Under the pieces are notes generated by a model, which had not been told where the DNA came from, made no database searches, and saw nothing but the letters and a program-made list of their open reading frames with translations. From Cristatella mucedo (Eukaryota > Bryozoa > Phylactolaemata > Cristatellidae), in contig WPIO01000155.1 of the NCBI GenBank assembly GCA_009760855.2, forward strand, positions 299,501 through 363,500: a stretch of DNA of 64,000 nucleotides, given 5' to 3'. A program made the translations under genes and the position numbers. How positions within the stretch are numbered: the stretch's first letter is position 1; each line of letters begins with the position of its first letter. Shown in pieces: positions 50,138 through 62,149 of the stretch.

Positions 50138-51905
50138 ATTTTAGCCTGTTAGATATCGGGTCCCATCTTGAAGCAGATCTTGCAACTATTCTCGAGTAGT
50201 GTATGGCCAAACCATTTATCGGTAACTTGACAAAACAGGTGAGGCATACCTAAGTTTGGGTACTTTACCGTATCTGACCATAACTAGCAGTCGTCGCATA
50301 ATCTGACCATAACTAACTGTCATCGCAGTACAATTATGTAATTGTGGCTCGTGATTATTGGTATCTGTATGATTGCAGCAGGTATCATGTTTTAAGCTTG
50401 CATTTTTCAGCTTTCTTTTTATCTAGGGAGCGACATTGATGAGTGTTAGCTTCTTTCAGTGAGATGCGTTTAAGTTATTCTTGTAATTGAGTTAACTACT
50501 CGTGACTCACTAGTGTCAGACTAATTATAAAATGCTCTCCTACATTTCTTGATTTCTCTCCGGGAGTTCTCGTAAACGGTCGGGACTGTAGCGGTCTACT
50601 TCGGCGAAGGCCGTGCCTGTAATTGTCTTGCCTTTGCCAATGAAGCTTCTTCGCTGACAGTATTTGACATGGGTTAGATATTTATACTTGTAATTCCTAC
50701 TGTGTATTGTGTTTTGCTCTATGCTCTTGCAGATTGTAGGTTAGAGCATTTGTGTAAGCCTAGTCTGTTAGCCAGCTGGTTAGAGCTGTGAAAGTCTGTG
50801 TCTTGGCAAGCACTTGATGGTTCCTATTTAGAGCCTTTTTATAAAGGAAAAAGCTTGGTTTCCTTAGCAAATTCAGTGCTTCTCGCTATGCACTAGCAAG
50901 GCAGCTTCTAGTTGTTGTTAATGCATGTCAGTGGTGTGTGGCTGCATTTGAGTGAATAATTCAGTTTGCAAATTTGTTGAAGTGTGTGCATGCTGATTAA
51001 TACTTCCATATAATCAGAGAAGTTAAGCATCATGGATATACATTTCGGTCCCCAGTGATAGTCAGCAATTTAGCTCAGTCACTATTGCTGCTTTGCTTAG
51101 GAGTAATAATTCTTTGTAGGTGTGCTCTGAAAAGCGTCTGCTGGTCCCGTTTGATCCATTTGTAGGTAGATACATTAGGAAGGTCTAGTTTGACATTGCA
51201 GAACCGCTTCTGGTGTTGTAGGGCCTTGCTGTAAGATGCATTGGTCAACGATTTACATTTTAATAGCGATTGCCTAGAGGAATGAGGGTAATTTAAGCCG
51301 GTAGGTTCTTGTGATGCTCATAGTTAAAAACCAATGGGCTTTTGAAAGTGGTGTCAGTGCTGTGCTGCTGTGTTGACTTACATTCTGTTGCCTATTGATG
51401 TGGCCTTGGTTATGTAGCATCCACTAGCTGCATGCTGTCACTAGCTTCGTCATGAGAAGTAACTATCCTTACATTTGGGACAATTTTCCGAGGCATTTAC
51501 TTACCTGCTGCGTTTTTGCCTGGACTTGTTATTTATTTCCCAGCTTTTCTATCTTTGTCTATGCTTCCCGATAGGCTCTGTCACAGCCTGTCGGGAACAT
51601 GTGAGATTTGTATTCAGCACCGGACTAAATTGCATCGAATGGTCCGGAATGGCAACCAGTCGTTCCTCCATAACATTCTAGCCTCATCCACCAATTTTCA
51701 GTCCTGCATTGATTTTTTTTCTACTATGTTCTTGCCATCTGTGAAGCTCACCGTTGACTTCACAGGCCTATATGATGTGATTGCACCGGTAGTCCTATGT
51801 GACGTGATTGCATTTATAGCAGTAGTAGTGCTATGTGATATGATTGTGCCAGTAAGATGGCTTTTTAAACACGGTGGGTGCAATTTATGACATGCCAGGA
51901 TTATC
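50138..51905 (+). other. Upstream flank of the SR gene
   Basis: T- and G-rich single-copy sequence. Three degenerate units of CTATGTGATGTGATTGCA type lie at 51768-51860. A weak acceptor-like TATGACATGCCAG precedes the ATG by seven bases. It could be an intron or leader; no promoter element was identified. Confidence 0.35.
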
Positions 51906-53132
51906 ATGGCCACCCGTGTTTATGTCGGTGACATAAGTGGTGAAACGACCAAAGAGGACCTGGAGAACATATTCGTCAAGATGGGACGCCTGCGCGACGT
52001 CTGGGTTGCACACAATCCTCCTGGTTTTGCCTTCGTCGATTTCATCGACCCAGACGATGCGGCTCGAGCCTGTCGCAAACTCAACGGCAATATCATCTGC
52101 GGGGCTCGAGCAGTAGTGCAAATTGCCAAAAAGCAGCACCAAGAGAACGGCATAGGCGGTGGCCCTTCTTTTCAAAACAGGTCACAGCGCCCGTTCCAGT
52201 TTAACAAACGTGACAGGTCAAGGTCAAGCTCTCCACCACCACCTCAGGGCTTCTACAATCAGCAGCGGGGTCCTCCTGGCCCGAGGCGTAGTCCCATGCG
52301 ACAGCAGCCATCATCGCCTGGTCGTCGTCGGCGCGATTATTCGCCTCCGCAACGCTCTCCTATAAGGTCACGTCGAATGTCGTCATCGCCACCGCCGTCA
52401 CAGCGCTATCCGCCAGTCCACCAGTCACAACAGCATCCGGTGCTGCCTCCCGGGTATGACTATGATAAGCTGTATGAAATTTATGCACGTGCTGCTCGCG
52501 ATGAGTTTGAGAGATTTCGTCAGGATTATGAAGCTCGTTTAAAGCGGAAGTCCAGGTCTCGCAGTCCTAGGTCTCCGCCACCTCCGCGGAAGCGTCAAGA
52601 AATATCCGACAGGCGTCCTCAGAGCGATGACATGTACCGCCGTGACTCTCCTGCTAAACGTAGCCGTCGCTCAACGTCACCGCGATCGCTGCACGACTCG
52701 GCCCAACGTGGAGCAGTCAACCGTCGCCACCAGCCGCCGATGTCTCCACCTTCGCCAGAGCATGATCTGCGCTATGCACCTCGTCGTGGCATGTCTCCCG
52801 ATGACAGGCGCCGTTCACGATCCATCTCGCCTCGATCCTCATCCTTGCAGAGAGGCAGCCAGCGTGTTTCAGGTCATTCCGGAAGGCCACGATCGCCTGC
52901 CCCGACTGGTCGTCCTCGGTCACCGCCGCCCGTACCCAGACGGCCAGCTTCGCCACCCGGAGTCTCCAGACGACCTCCGTCGCCTCGATCTCCCGGCGAC
53001 AGCAAGCCTGCACCACGCGGCGGCCGCGGATCGCCCACTGGCTCGAGGCCCCTCCCACCACCGCCGAGGAGATCTCGCTCGAGTTCGAGACGCTCGCGGT
53101 CTGCCTCGCTGCCTAAAGCGTATCGCAGGTGA
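51906..53132 (+). CDS. SR-type RNA-binding protein, single RRM, long RS tail
   Basis: This is a nuclear pre-mRNA splicing factor by family. The 408-residue product starts in a strong context (ATCATGGCC). An RRM spans residues 4-76, with RNP2 VYVGDI at 5-10 and RNP1 PGFAFVDF at 39-46. The LRDVWVAHNPPGFAFVDF stretch is typical of SRSF3/SRSF7 and insect RBP1 proteins. No CCHC zinc knuckle follows, unlike SRSF7. Residues 100-408 are low-complexity Arg/Ser/Pro with many SPxR and RSRS motifs, broken by a probable helix at 184-214 (YDKLYEIYARAARDEFERF). SRSF3 is 164 and SRSF7 238 residues in human, so this tail is very long. The coding region is intronless; a retrocopy cannot be excluded, but the frame is fully intact. 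No AATAAA was seen within about 1.2 kb downstream. Confidence 0.93.
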   Translation: MATRVYVGDISGETTKEDLENIFVKMGRLRDVWVAHNPPGFAFVDFIDPDDAARACRKLNGNIICGARAVVQIAKKQHQENGIGGGPSFQNRSQRPFQFNKRDRSRSSSPPPPQGFYNQQRGPPGPRRSPMRQQPSSPGRRRRDYSPPQRSPIRSRRMSSSPPPSQRYPPVHQSQQHPVLPPGYDYDKLYEIYARAARDEFERFRQDYEARLKRKSRSRSPRSPPPPRKRQEISDRRPQSDDMYRRDSPAKRSRRSTSPRSLHDSAQRGAVNRRHQPPMSPPSPEHDLRYAPRRGMSPDDRRRSRSISPRSSSLQRGSQRVSGHSGRPRSPAPTGRPRSPPPVPRRPASPPGVSRRPPSPRSPGDSKPAPRGGRGSPTGSRPLPPPPRRSRSSSRRSRSASLPKAYRR

Positions 53133-54499
53133 GCGGCGGCAGCGCATCTGCCCTTTAGTCGCGTCGACCGTGCCAGTTGAATGCTCAGCATGCACACTCT
53201 CCTGGTTACCACTGCTTACGCTGTGAGCTGGCTCATCAGTTTCTTCTCGATTTTCTAAGCTACGATGCCATGTGTGTGAGAGGGAGCCATCGCAGTATTA
53301 TGGATATGACATTGCATAGTGTCCAACTCCAGTCTTCTGTGCAGGAGCCTTCTTGTCGCCCCATAGCTCTTGCAACTTGTTGGCATGCCAACTATGGCAG
53401 TTTGGCCAGCCATTGTCACCAGTTCTGGACGTGGCAGTGAAATGACGATGCTGTCTGGTCAATGCTTAAAGTGTGTAGTCATGGGCTACTGGTCAACCTC
53501 ATTTGTTCTGCGCTGCACCTGCACTTCGGATTGCTTCGATAGCTGTACCAACCAGCTTCGAGCTTCGTGTCGTACGTCGTAGCTTCAAAATGCACCGGAT
53601 CTAAATCATGTGTAATATTACCGGATGCCACCACGAGTGCCAGGATTTCTAGCTTGAGAAAGTTGACCTGCAGTATAGGCGTGCAACGGCAAATGGTGCT
53701 GACTAGCAAGTCCACGTGGATAAAGATGTAGCGACATTGCGATATTTGGTCGTTGCTGTCATAGAATTTGGGTACCGTCGTTTTCTGCACTTCGTTCACC
53801 GCTGGTCGTGTTAAGGAGAGTCTGCATGTTTGGATGCGACGATACATCTCAATGAGCCTTCGTAGACATTCAGAGCATGCTCCACCCTCATCAAAGTTGT
53901 GCAATTACTGCTACATGGCATGGTACTCCATATCGGTCTCTATCATGTACAGATCAATCGCCGGCAACCGTTGTCGTCACTATGCCTGCTGTTCCTTCTG
54001 CGGGTTTGCATGTTATTGCCGCTGTGATTAGTAGTATCCGAGTAATTGCACGTGTCACAGCTGTTCAAATCGTAAGTTCTATGCTATTTTGTTAACTGGC
54101 CTGTTTTACTTTCTTTGTATTGGTGTGGGAACCTGTTGACTGTGTAGTAATCAAGTTTGTAGTCATCATAGGACTATCTCCTCAGCCTCGATTATGCTGC
54201 TTATAGTTTCTTGTGTATTATAGTCGTGAAATACGAGCCTATTAAGTTTGGGTCGGCTATGAATAGAGTTATAGGCCATGCTTAAAACAGCTAAGGCTGT
54301 ATTTGTAGGCTAATTAATCCTTGCCTGAATATTATTTATTATCATTTTCAAAAAGCCCGTGTTCGTTTTACACATATTCAAGATAGTCTGTGAGTGCATG
54401 CGTGTCCTGTTTAATTTTTTATGACAGATTTATGACAGATGTGAATAGAAAACTTTTTGGACAGTGAAGGCCAAAAGTAATGCTTTCTTTACATCATCT
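53133..54499 (+). other. 3' flank of the SR gene
   Basis: No LINE, SINE or exon was recognised here. The segment probably includes the 3' UTR. A minus-strand frame at 53479-53904 is open but not recognisable. Confidence 0.4.
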
Positions 54500-54576
54500 C
54501 TTTAAGTGCTTAGAAAGAGATTCAGTTTTCTGAGGGCACTATACAAATATATATTTTTGTATATTGTTATTATGAA
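54500..54576 (+). mobile_element. L2-A tail only
   Basis: AAGTGCTTAGAAAGAGATTC then TTTTCTGAGGGCACTATACA. Confidence 0.75.
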
Positions 54577-54769
54577 GAAAAAGAGGGGAGACACTCAAGC
54601 AGCTGATGCAGCCTCTAGTTAGGGACCACAGCAAGCACAATGATTGCATCTCAGTACCAATTGCGATTGCAAATGTTCACCGTTCAGTACACCAGGATTC
54701 AGCTCAACCGTTACATGTAGATAAAAACTCAAGGTTTGAAGCCTTGTATTGAGGTCCATGGAACCATCG

Positions 54770-54838
54770 ATGCGATAGCTCAATCGGTAAAGCTCTTGAC
54801 TCGTGACCACCGGGTCAGTGGCTTGTTTCTACTCCAGA
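54770..54838 (+). mobile_element. tRNA-like fragment
   Basis: GCGATAGCTCAATCGGTAAA is a good A box region. The B-box position (TGTTTCTACTCC) is degenerate and no full cloverleaf forms, so a tRNA-derived relic is more likely than a gene. Confidence 0.35.
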
Positions 54839-54892
54839 CGCAAAGTTTTGGCACGGTGGCTCAAAAACCACGCAGTCGTTCTCTATTATGGA

Positions 54893-55300
54893 ATAAGTCC
54901 GTGCATTTGTGACATCCCGTCTTGACTACTGCAGTCCACTGCTTGCTGGCCTACCGGCATGTGCAATCAATGGCTTACAGCTGGTCCAAAACTCTGCAGC
55001 TAGGCTTGTATATCTTAAGCAATGCAGTTGCCACATCACACCATTTCTCGCCGACCTGCGCTGGCTACCAGTCAAGCAACGGATTCTTTGGCTCCAGCCT
55101 ATCTTATCAGATCAACTCCCCTACCAGCCCAAGCATCGTGCCACCCGCTTTTTGGAATCTAATTGTTTATCTATACCTCGTACAACCTCAAATTCTTTGG
55201 AGACCGTGCCTTTAGTTCGTATGCTCCCAAAGCCTGGTACTCACTCCCGATTTGCATAACGATATCTCCTGAAGTCACAGCTACGAAATTACTACCGTCG
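54893..55300 (+). mobile_element. L2-A LINE body fragment
   Basis: Starts at GTGCATTTGTGACATCCCGT and encodes TSRLDYCSPLLAGLPACAI, the HITPFLADLRWLPVKQRI region and a frame-shifted end. The 3' UTR is missing. Confidence 0.85.
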
Positions 55301-56110
55301 GCCTGCTCAGGCTCTCTGTCAAGCAATGTGTCGATCTCGATGTCGTGTCACTAACTTTTAGAACCCCATCTTTCTCTTGCTCGTGCTTTCCATCAGAATT
55401 GCAGTCATCAGGCTTCCTCTCCTACAACCCACCTTCTGACCAAATCGCTTCGCTGTGCCTTTACCCGATGTTAAGTCCTTCTGTCCTTTAGAGAGTTTCT
55501 TCAAAGTGGCTGTCGACTGGCATCGTATCTCCTGACCACGACCTTTACAAGAAAATAGAAAGCCACCTGCTCCTTAGCATTTGCTCTCACGGGATCTGCA
55601 TGTTCATAATTGTGCCTGCCGGTCTACCATAGCAGGCATCGTAGTTTCAGCTTGGCGCCAAATTAGCCAATTGTTCCTTTATACTCATTACCTGACATTC
55701 GGCTCGAGCACTTAAGTAGGAATTTACGTCCACCGATTTAAAGCCCGAACGAAATGTGGTTCTCGATAACTTTACCAGTGCCTTGCCGACCGGTCCCGGC
55801 AGGCCTCTTTGGCATTCAGCTATGCCTCTAAACAATCTCAAATCTCTTGAGGACCATACCTTAGGCTCGTGTACTATCGACTGACTTAAGCCCACCCCTT
55901 GGTCTGACGTTTAAGAAGAAGCTTAAAAAACACATATACCTCACAGCTTTTGTACAGTCTGCATGCCTGGTGTTGTCCTTGGTGTGCTTGTTGTGTAAGT
56001 GCAGGCTTTTTGCATGTTATCACTAACCAGCCGTTACGCTTCCTTTCCAGTGTGGGTGTGTGTGTGTGTTTGAATTGCTTAAGCAGATTTATTTCTCGTG
56101 CGGTGCTTTA
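55301..56110 (+). mobile_element. Diverged L2/CR1-type LINE remnants
   Basis: Segments related to the L2-A ORF end are discernible (CTGTCAAGCAATGTGTCGAT; TATGCCTCTAAACAATCTCA; TTTAAGAAGAAGCTTAAAAA), followed by a 3' UTR-like stretch to about 56070. Two or more old insertions may be mixed. Confidence 0.5.
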
Positions 56111-56365
56111 TGAATGTTTTATTATGAAGCTGCTATTTCGTATTGACCCATGTCCACAAAAAATCCTTGCATTATGGCCACAGCTTCTATAAACTAGTAT
56201 GGAAAGTGTATGTATGCGAAGTGAGACAGCACCCTACGATGATTCTTTGTCACTCCCCTCCTTTTATCTGATAAAACTTACTAGTTATGGGCAAACCCAG
56301 TGTGATTCAGAAATTAGAAAGGCTGCCGCTCAAAATTGGCTATGCCAGCATATCTCCTATTTAAT
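56111..56365. other. No recognised gene
   Basis: Short single-copy interval between LINE copies. Confidence 0.4.
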
Positions 56366-57215
56366 CAGTTCGAATTCTAGGTGTCATGCTCCAAAGTGAC
56401 CTCTCGTTAGACGACCACATCAGCTCCACAGTCAAGTCTGCCTACTTTCAGCTACATAACGTTGCTAAAATTCGGGCTTGTTTAGATAAGGATACCACGT
56501 CTAAGTTGGTCCATGCATTCGTAACATCCTGTCTCGACTTCTGCAACTCACTGCTCGCTGGCCTACCGGCATGTACGATCAGGCGATTGCAGCTGGTGCA
56601 TAACTCCGTAGATAGGTTTGTCTGTCGTGAGCGTCGCAGTTGCCACGTTACTCCACTTCTCGCCGACCTGCACTGGCTCCCAGTCAAGCAACGGATTGAC
56701 TTCAACGTTTTGTCGCTCACTTTTAGGTCACTTCATTCTTTGGCTCCAGCCTATCTCTCAGATATACTACCCCATCAGGCCAGGCATCGTACCACCCGCT
56801 TTTCGGAATCCAACAGTCTAGAAATACCTCGTACAAACCTCAAATCCTTTGGAGACCGTGCATTTAGTTCGTATGCTCCCAAAGCCTGGAACTCCCTCCC
56901 GACTTGCGTCAGAACATCCCCTGACTTGACCACATTTAAAAAGAACTTGTAACACCTATTTAGGAACAGCATTTAGTGGGTCCCTGTGATTCGTCCTTCA
57001 TGTGCTTATGTGTGCTGACACTGCATGCTGCCACTAACCACATTTGCATGGTGACCCTGTGCATGCCACCCCTAACCATGTTATTCATGTTGTTTGTTCA
57101 TCAACCATGGTATTACATACCATTTAATTGCATTTCCCTTTGCAGCAAATGTAAAGCGCCTAGAAAGAGATTGAGTTCTCTGAGGGCGCTTTATCAAGTG
57201 CATTATTTTTGTTAA
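56366..57215 (+). mobile_element. L2-A LINE 3' end with intact C-terminal ORF
   Basis: A 188-codon open frame (56386-56952) begins at the LGVMLQSDLSLDDHISS region and ends near the usual stop. It includes CHVTPLLADLHWLPVKQRID and AWNSLPTCVRTSPDLTTFKK. The 3' UTR, perfect hairpin tail and ATT-rich end follow. It is one of the best-preserved copies for this part of the protein. Confidence 0.95.
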
Positions 57216-57591
57216 TACTATAATTATTATCTAGCCAGATGTAGAGGCTGCTAGCTTCTGCATTGTCCCGTGTGCTCTAGCACTTCTATAGAGCCTGAAT
57301 TTTAGTTAACAGGTTAACTACTGATGTGCGCAGAACATCCTAGATCAGCAACCCGTTTACATCATCCCATAAACATTCTATGGTTTCAGATCAGGTGGCT
57401 GGGTGGGCACTATATGAGCACTGGAGTCTTAAAAAGGGTATTTAACCTGAGTTCTTGTTGTTCACATGAGTATGTTCGATTTCAGAGCTCAAATACTCTG
57501 CTATTGGGGGTAATACAACTGGCAGCAAGGCGACCACCCTAAGCACCCTGATTGGCAAGTTAATGACTTTTTTGGCGAATCCGTGTTTGGT
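57216..57591. other. No recognised gene
   Basis: Single-copy sequence between L2-A copies; nothing recognised. Confidence 0.4.
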
Positions 57592-57990
57592 ACTGATAAT
57601 AATAACACGAGAAAGCACCCTTGGTGAACTCAAATCTCTTTCTAGGCACTTTATATTTACTTCAAAGGAAACACGATCGAATGGTTAATGGTAGCATGCT
57701 CAATAAACAGCAAGAATAACTTGGTTAGGGGTGACATGCACAGGGTCAGCATGCAAGTGTGGTTAGTGACAGCTTGCAACAGTGTTAGCATGCACAAGCG
57801 CATTAAGGACGAATCATGGGGACCCACTAAATGCTGTTATAAATGGGTTTTTAATTTTTTTTAAATGTGGTCAAGTCAGGGGATATTGTGATGCAAGTTG
57901 GGATTGAGTTCCAGGCTTTGGGAGCATACGAACTAAAGGTACGGTCTCGAAAATATTTTATGTTTGTACGAGGTTTGCTGATGCAGTTGT
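57592..57990 (-). mobile_element. L2-A LINE 3' end, antisense
   Basis: AATAATAATAACACGAGAAA, the tail complement with TTTCTAGGCACTTTATATTT, the 3' UTR and the complement of KAWNSIPTCITISPDLTTFK and FRDRTFSSYAPK. Confidence 0.88.
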
Positions 57991-59084
57991 CCAGCGAGTC
58001 ACCTGATCTGGAAATGCTGACCAATTTAAAATGTCTCGATAGCAGTGTGTTAGCCACTGCTGTGACGACCTGCTGCCAGCACCTGCATACTTTATGCAAC
58101 TTAAGTTTTGAGGTGTGCTGCAATCTTTTTCTTTTGAGCTTGCTTGTTCCTGCTGGGTGTTAGCGTACACTGCATGCACTGGTGGGTGAATGACTGGGTG
58201 CACGTCTGCCCACGTGCGTGTGCACACTGTAATTGCTATGAAACTTGGCTAAGGCGATGGTTAAGAGACTAGGCATGTAAACATCCAAGGCAATGCATTT
58301 GCTGAAGCTAAGCTGAAATGTCTTGTTTGTGACCTCTAATAAGAGTGCAAGGAAATGAGTCTTTGCCCTAAGAAATAGTCAAGTCAAACAAACATCCATT
58401 GTCAACATGTATGGACCTGGGTAGGTGTGTCTGGAACACGGGTCGTTTATAATCAAACAAGACAGAGAGTTAGTACTGGTTGTATCATGTTTGTCTCTGT
58501 TGCATTTACTGTCAGCTGCAAGTGGCAAATTCATTTCTATGGTGCTCGTATGAGGTTTAGTATTGGTGCCGAAGAGAAGCTTTTTATATTTGTTTGGGGT
58601 GCTGTGAAAGCACTTAGGAACCTACCGGTTTTTTGGTGAGTGCAATTCATCTTCCGGTTTGGAACTATGTAGAGTGGCGCTTTTAAACCGATTAATTTGA
58701 TTCGTGTGTGAGAGCATTTGCGCATCGTGCATATACCTGCGGCCACTTGCGCACCCCTATTCGTGGTTTCTACTACTTGGATATTGTTAGTCCAAATGAG
58801 CTGCTTGTGCTGGTGTAGACCCGTTCTAGCTACAGTCTGTACATGCGATCGTGCGATATGTTATTTTACAATGCCGCATGAGTTGGTTGTACCATCGATT
58901 TTTGAAAATGTGTGTTGACCTTCGTAAAACTAATCCATTCGTTTAGAGAGACCATCTAAATATTAGTCCAATATCATGACCTAGGTCACATTGTAGAATC
59001 AAGTCCTGCCATTTCGGATAGCCTTGCTTTTCCACGGGGACTAAGGGGAAATACTGCATTAGGTAAAGGTAAAGTGTTTTGACA
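57991..59084. other. No recognised gene
   Basis: T/G-rich single-copy sequence resembling intron or UTR. No splice-bounded conserved exon found. Confidence 0.4.
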
Positions 59085-59370
59085 GCCTCGTTTGTTTATT
59101 AACAGAAAAGCCTTAGCAACTTTCGCTGCTGCTTGTAGGAGGTAATACATAATTCCTTACCGTCGGGCTTGACCTGGTAACCTGTGTCGTTACGTGCTTG
59201 CGTCTTACCACGTTGCGAACACTAAAGTAGCTAATTCAATAGCTTCATTTGTGTACTGGCACAGCATTTTAAATGGCTTTGCCAGCGCTCACACAGCAGG
59301 TAATAGAGATGTCTGCTGCCTGCCTGAATTGATCCACGACCTGAGTCGTTAGTGCCACCGCCTAGCCATT
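59085..59370 (-). mobile_element. Possible diverged SINE2 copies, two in tandem
   Basis: GACAGCCTCGTTTGTTTATT resembles the SINE2 tail complement, and a second tail-like and head-like pair (TTTAAATGGCTTTGCC; CCACGACCTGAGTCGTTAG) follows. Similarity is weak. Confidence 0.35.
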
Positions 59371-59559
59371 GCCCAAAGATGCAACGGCTCACAAAATGCA
59401 AGCAAATTGGCACTTGCAATATCAGACGTTTATTAGGTTCGCAAGCCAAATGTATATAATTTTTAATATTTGGCATTTTACTTAATCTTAGTCAATAGTT
59501 TGACAAATTCTAGCTCAGCAATAGCAATAGTAATAATGAAGCATTTTTATGACAAGCTC

Positions 59560-60000
59560 GGTGAGCTAATAATAATAATAGCATTAATGCACTTGTTAAA
59601 GCGCCCTCAGAGAACGCAATCTCTCTTTCTATCTCTTATCTACGCTTGCTTTACGTGGGCCTAATGGTAAAATGCACGATGCCTTAAACGACCGAGAGCT
59701 AAGCACACGTGGCGAAAGGCAATTCGCACGGACATAGGTTAGGCTGTGAATAACAGATTGCTGTTTAGCTTCTTTTAAATGTTAAGGAAGGGATTAACTG
59801 TGACGACTGGCAATAACAAATTCCTTTGGGAGCATATGAACCGAAGGCACGGTGGTAGCATCCTACCCTGTGTCTGTGCTCTAAATGTGAGAGCTGACTT
59901 AACAATTTGGCTTCACAGGCGTCACGTTATCACTGTGTGCGCAGGAAGTAAATCGCCTTTTTCGCATGTGTACCATCTCCGTGTGACAGTCCTCACAAAT
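59560..60000 (-). mobile_element. L2-A LINE, antisense, diverged
   Basis: AATAATAATAATAGCATTAA, CACTTGTTAAAGCGCCCTCA, a rearranged 3' UTR and TTTGGGAGCATATGAACCGA. Confidence 0.75.
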
Positions 60001-60411
60001 GTCTGGGCCTACATGAACACGGGATTCGATTGTTGTAGCACAGGTGATGGAGGCCTTAGATCTGGACGGGTGTAATGAAGAGGCAGGAGATTGCAGCTGT
60101 TTATGTGCCTGATGCCTGACCAGAGCATTTCTACCGGTTGTGTCGGGGTACGTTCTGTAGCTACTGTTTATTAATGTATCACAAGTTTTTCCCAGAATAA
60201 ACTTGTAAGCTTAATGCTGTTTTGTTGCTTGCAGCGTGATTCAGGCGATTTCAAAGATTGGCCCCCTATAGCAAACCTTGTGGAGATCAGTTGCCTCAGA
60301 ATTCTTTGCTAGGGCCTAATTCCTTGACCTGACATCGAGGCCGGCAGGTTGCTATTGAAAATACTGATTTATGCTTTCTGTCGAAATGTTATGTACTGTG
60401 TGAGTGATAAC
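60001..60411. other. No recognised gene
   Basis: Single-copy sequence; an AATAAA occurs at about 60196 on plus without a recognised upstream gene. Confidence 0.4.
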
Positions 60412-61000
60412 AGTAGTATGTTGTTTGTATAGCACTCTCCCAGAAACTTAGTGTCTATCCAGTTGCTGTACAACTCACTGTAAGAGATAGTAACTATGGG
60501 TTTGTGACAGGCATGCATAATCAAGCATGCAAAAGCGAAGATGCATCATGCTTAGGGCAGCCTAGTGATGCGAACCAAGACGTTAATGACCACCGGTTAG
60601 TAAGACCTCGAGCATGTAGCCTACTCTGAATCGTGTTCAGATAAGCACACTAAGCGTATAAAGAGAGAAAAGAGAAGCTAATTTGGTCGATGAGGAGGCT
60701 GATTGGACCAGTGACCTTTTTCCCCTAGACTTAGACTCCCAAGTTCATTGCAGGTAGTGGCCATATCCGGAAGAGAGTTAATGAGTTTCGGTGCTACAAT
60801 ATAAAGACCTAAATGAAGTGTGAGGAAGTCTTGATGACGAGATGCTGAGAAGCTGGTTGTTCGAGAGCACACGGAGTACCAAGGAGGTCGTACAGGTCGG
60901 CTGGTGCAAATGAGTCAAATAAGCCGCTCTAAGAACCATGAAATCGATTCGATGCTTCACAGAGGGCTTGTGAAGCTGAGAAGAGGTTTGATGCAATTTA
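60412..61000 (-). mobile_element. Diverged L2-type LINE, antisense
   Basis: GTTTGTATAGCACTCTCCCA marks a tail. On minus, residues VKHRIDFMVL and LTHLHQP correspond to the VKQRIDF and HSLAP region of L2 proteins. It may be a third, older family. Confidence 0.5.
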
Positions 61001-61007
61001 GTGTATC

Positions 61008-61400
61008 ACCGTCCGTGACCCCCACACAGTGCGTGTCTCACAGGAAATTTCGTTGTAGCACACTGAAAGCTTAAGCTGCTTTCGGTACGCATTCGGTAGT
61101 GAACAGACTTCACCTCTCGCAACAAAGAGAAAGTGAGAAGCACAGCTGAGTCAGGAGGGCAGTCGAGGGAGTGAGCAGCCTAGAAGAACAGCTCAGGACC
61201 GCTGAAAAGGAGGAGCTACAGTCGCAGTAAGAGAGAAGATGTCAGTGGAAAAGAATCGTGGAAGTTAAAAAATCGAGGACCTGCAGATCAAAAGCTTCTG
61301 TTGCCAACGGTCTTTAAGCATAGGACTGCAACAGCTAGTTTATTGTCCATAGAGGACCTATGAGCACGAGGAGTCTGTAATTGTGCAACAGTTCAGCTAG
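61008..61400 (-). mobile_element. L2-B LINE 3' part, antisense
   Basis: GTGTATCACCGTCCGTGACC ... TTTCGGTACGCATTCGGTAG ... AAAGAGAAAGTGAGAAGCAC and the decayed ORF end. Confidence 0.8.
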
Positions 61401-61694
61401 ATTTGGCAGCTATACCATTGACTTCAGATCAGACTAGCTACTGTTTGTTGCACCAGTTGCAGACTAAAAATGGCGTAGTTCTGTAGTACCGAATGAAGGC
61501 AATTGCAATAATCGAGACGTGAGGTTGATTGCAATAAACTAGAGGTGTGCGGTACTGGCCAGACATGGCATTCAAGTGAAGTTCCTGTAAGAACTAAAAT
61601 GTCTCGGGAGGGCTGCCGTGGCCTGACTCGGTCTTGAGAAGGAGCATGTCATAAGCTTCCATCGAATCTCAGGCTTGAAATGTTGCTGTGCAAT
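61401..61694 (-). other. Probable upstream L2-B remnant
   Basis: Faint resemblance to antisense LINE ORF (ACCAGTTGCAGAC; GCAATAATCGAGACGTGAGG) but too decayed to assign. Confidence 0.3.
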
Positions 61695-61800
61695 AGTAAT
61701 AATAATAATAGTTATTATAATGCACTCGATAAAGCGCCCTCAGATAACTCAATCTCTTTCTAGGCGCTTTACATTTGCTGCGAAGGGAAACGCGATTGAT
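61695..61800 (-). mobile_element. L2-A tail, antisense
   Basis: AATAATAATAATAGTTATTA, CACTCGATAAAGCGCCCTCA and GGCGCTTTACATTTGCTGCG. Confidence 0.88.
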
Positions 61801-62149
61801 GCGATGCTAAGCCGCAGGAAGCCTTGGTGGAATGCTGAGCAAGCAGCCCGTAGCTCGTACAGCTTGTCCATCTGCTCCGTGCACTTACTGAGCTCGGCGG
61901 CCTCAGTCGGCATTGACTAGATTGTCACCATTATGCCACTTCCTGGCCTATTGCAGTTGGCGCTGGATAATGCCAGGAGCCTATGGTCGACCAAGCAGAG
62001 GCAGCAGAGGTCCAGCTAGTGTCACCCGACTTTCACTAGATTGACATGCCGAGATCTGAGCAGATGCTGCCTGACCTTTTACTCGAGCGTCTTGTTTGCC
62101 CACGAAGGCTACCTTGGTGTAAGTCCTAGGTCATGCCAGGGAACATGAA
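61801..62149. other. No recognised gene
   Basis: Single-copy sequence between LINE fragments. Confidence 0.4.

Noticed and set aside
52627-53226. Alternative-frame ORFs over the SR gene (up to 199 codons)
   Set aside because: Shadows of the Arg/Ser/Pro-rich coding sequence; only the 51906-53132 frame contains an RRM.
54770-54838. tRNA gene
   Set aside because: A good A box but a degenerate B box, and no closed cloverleaf.
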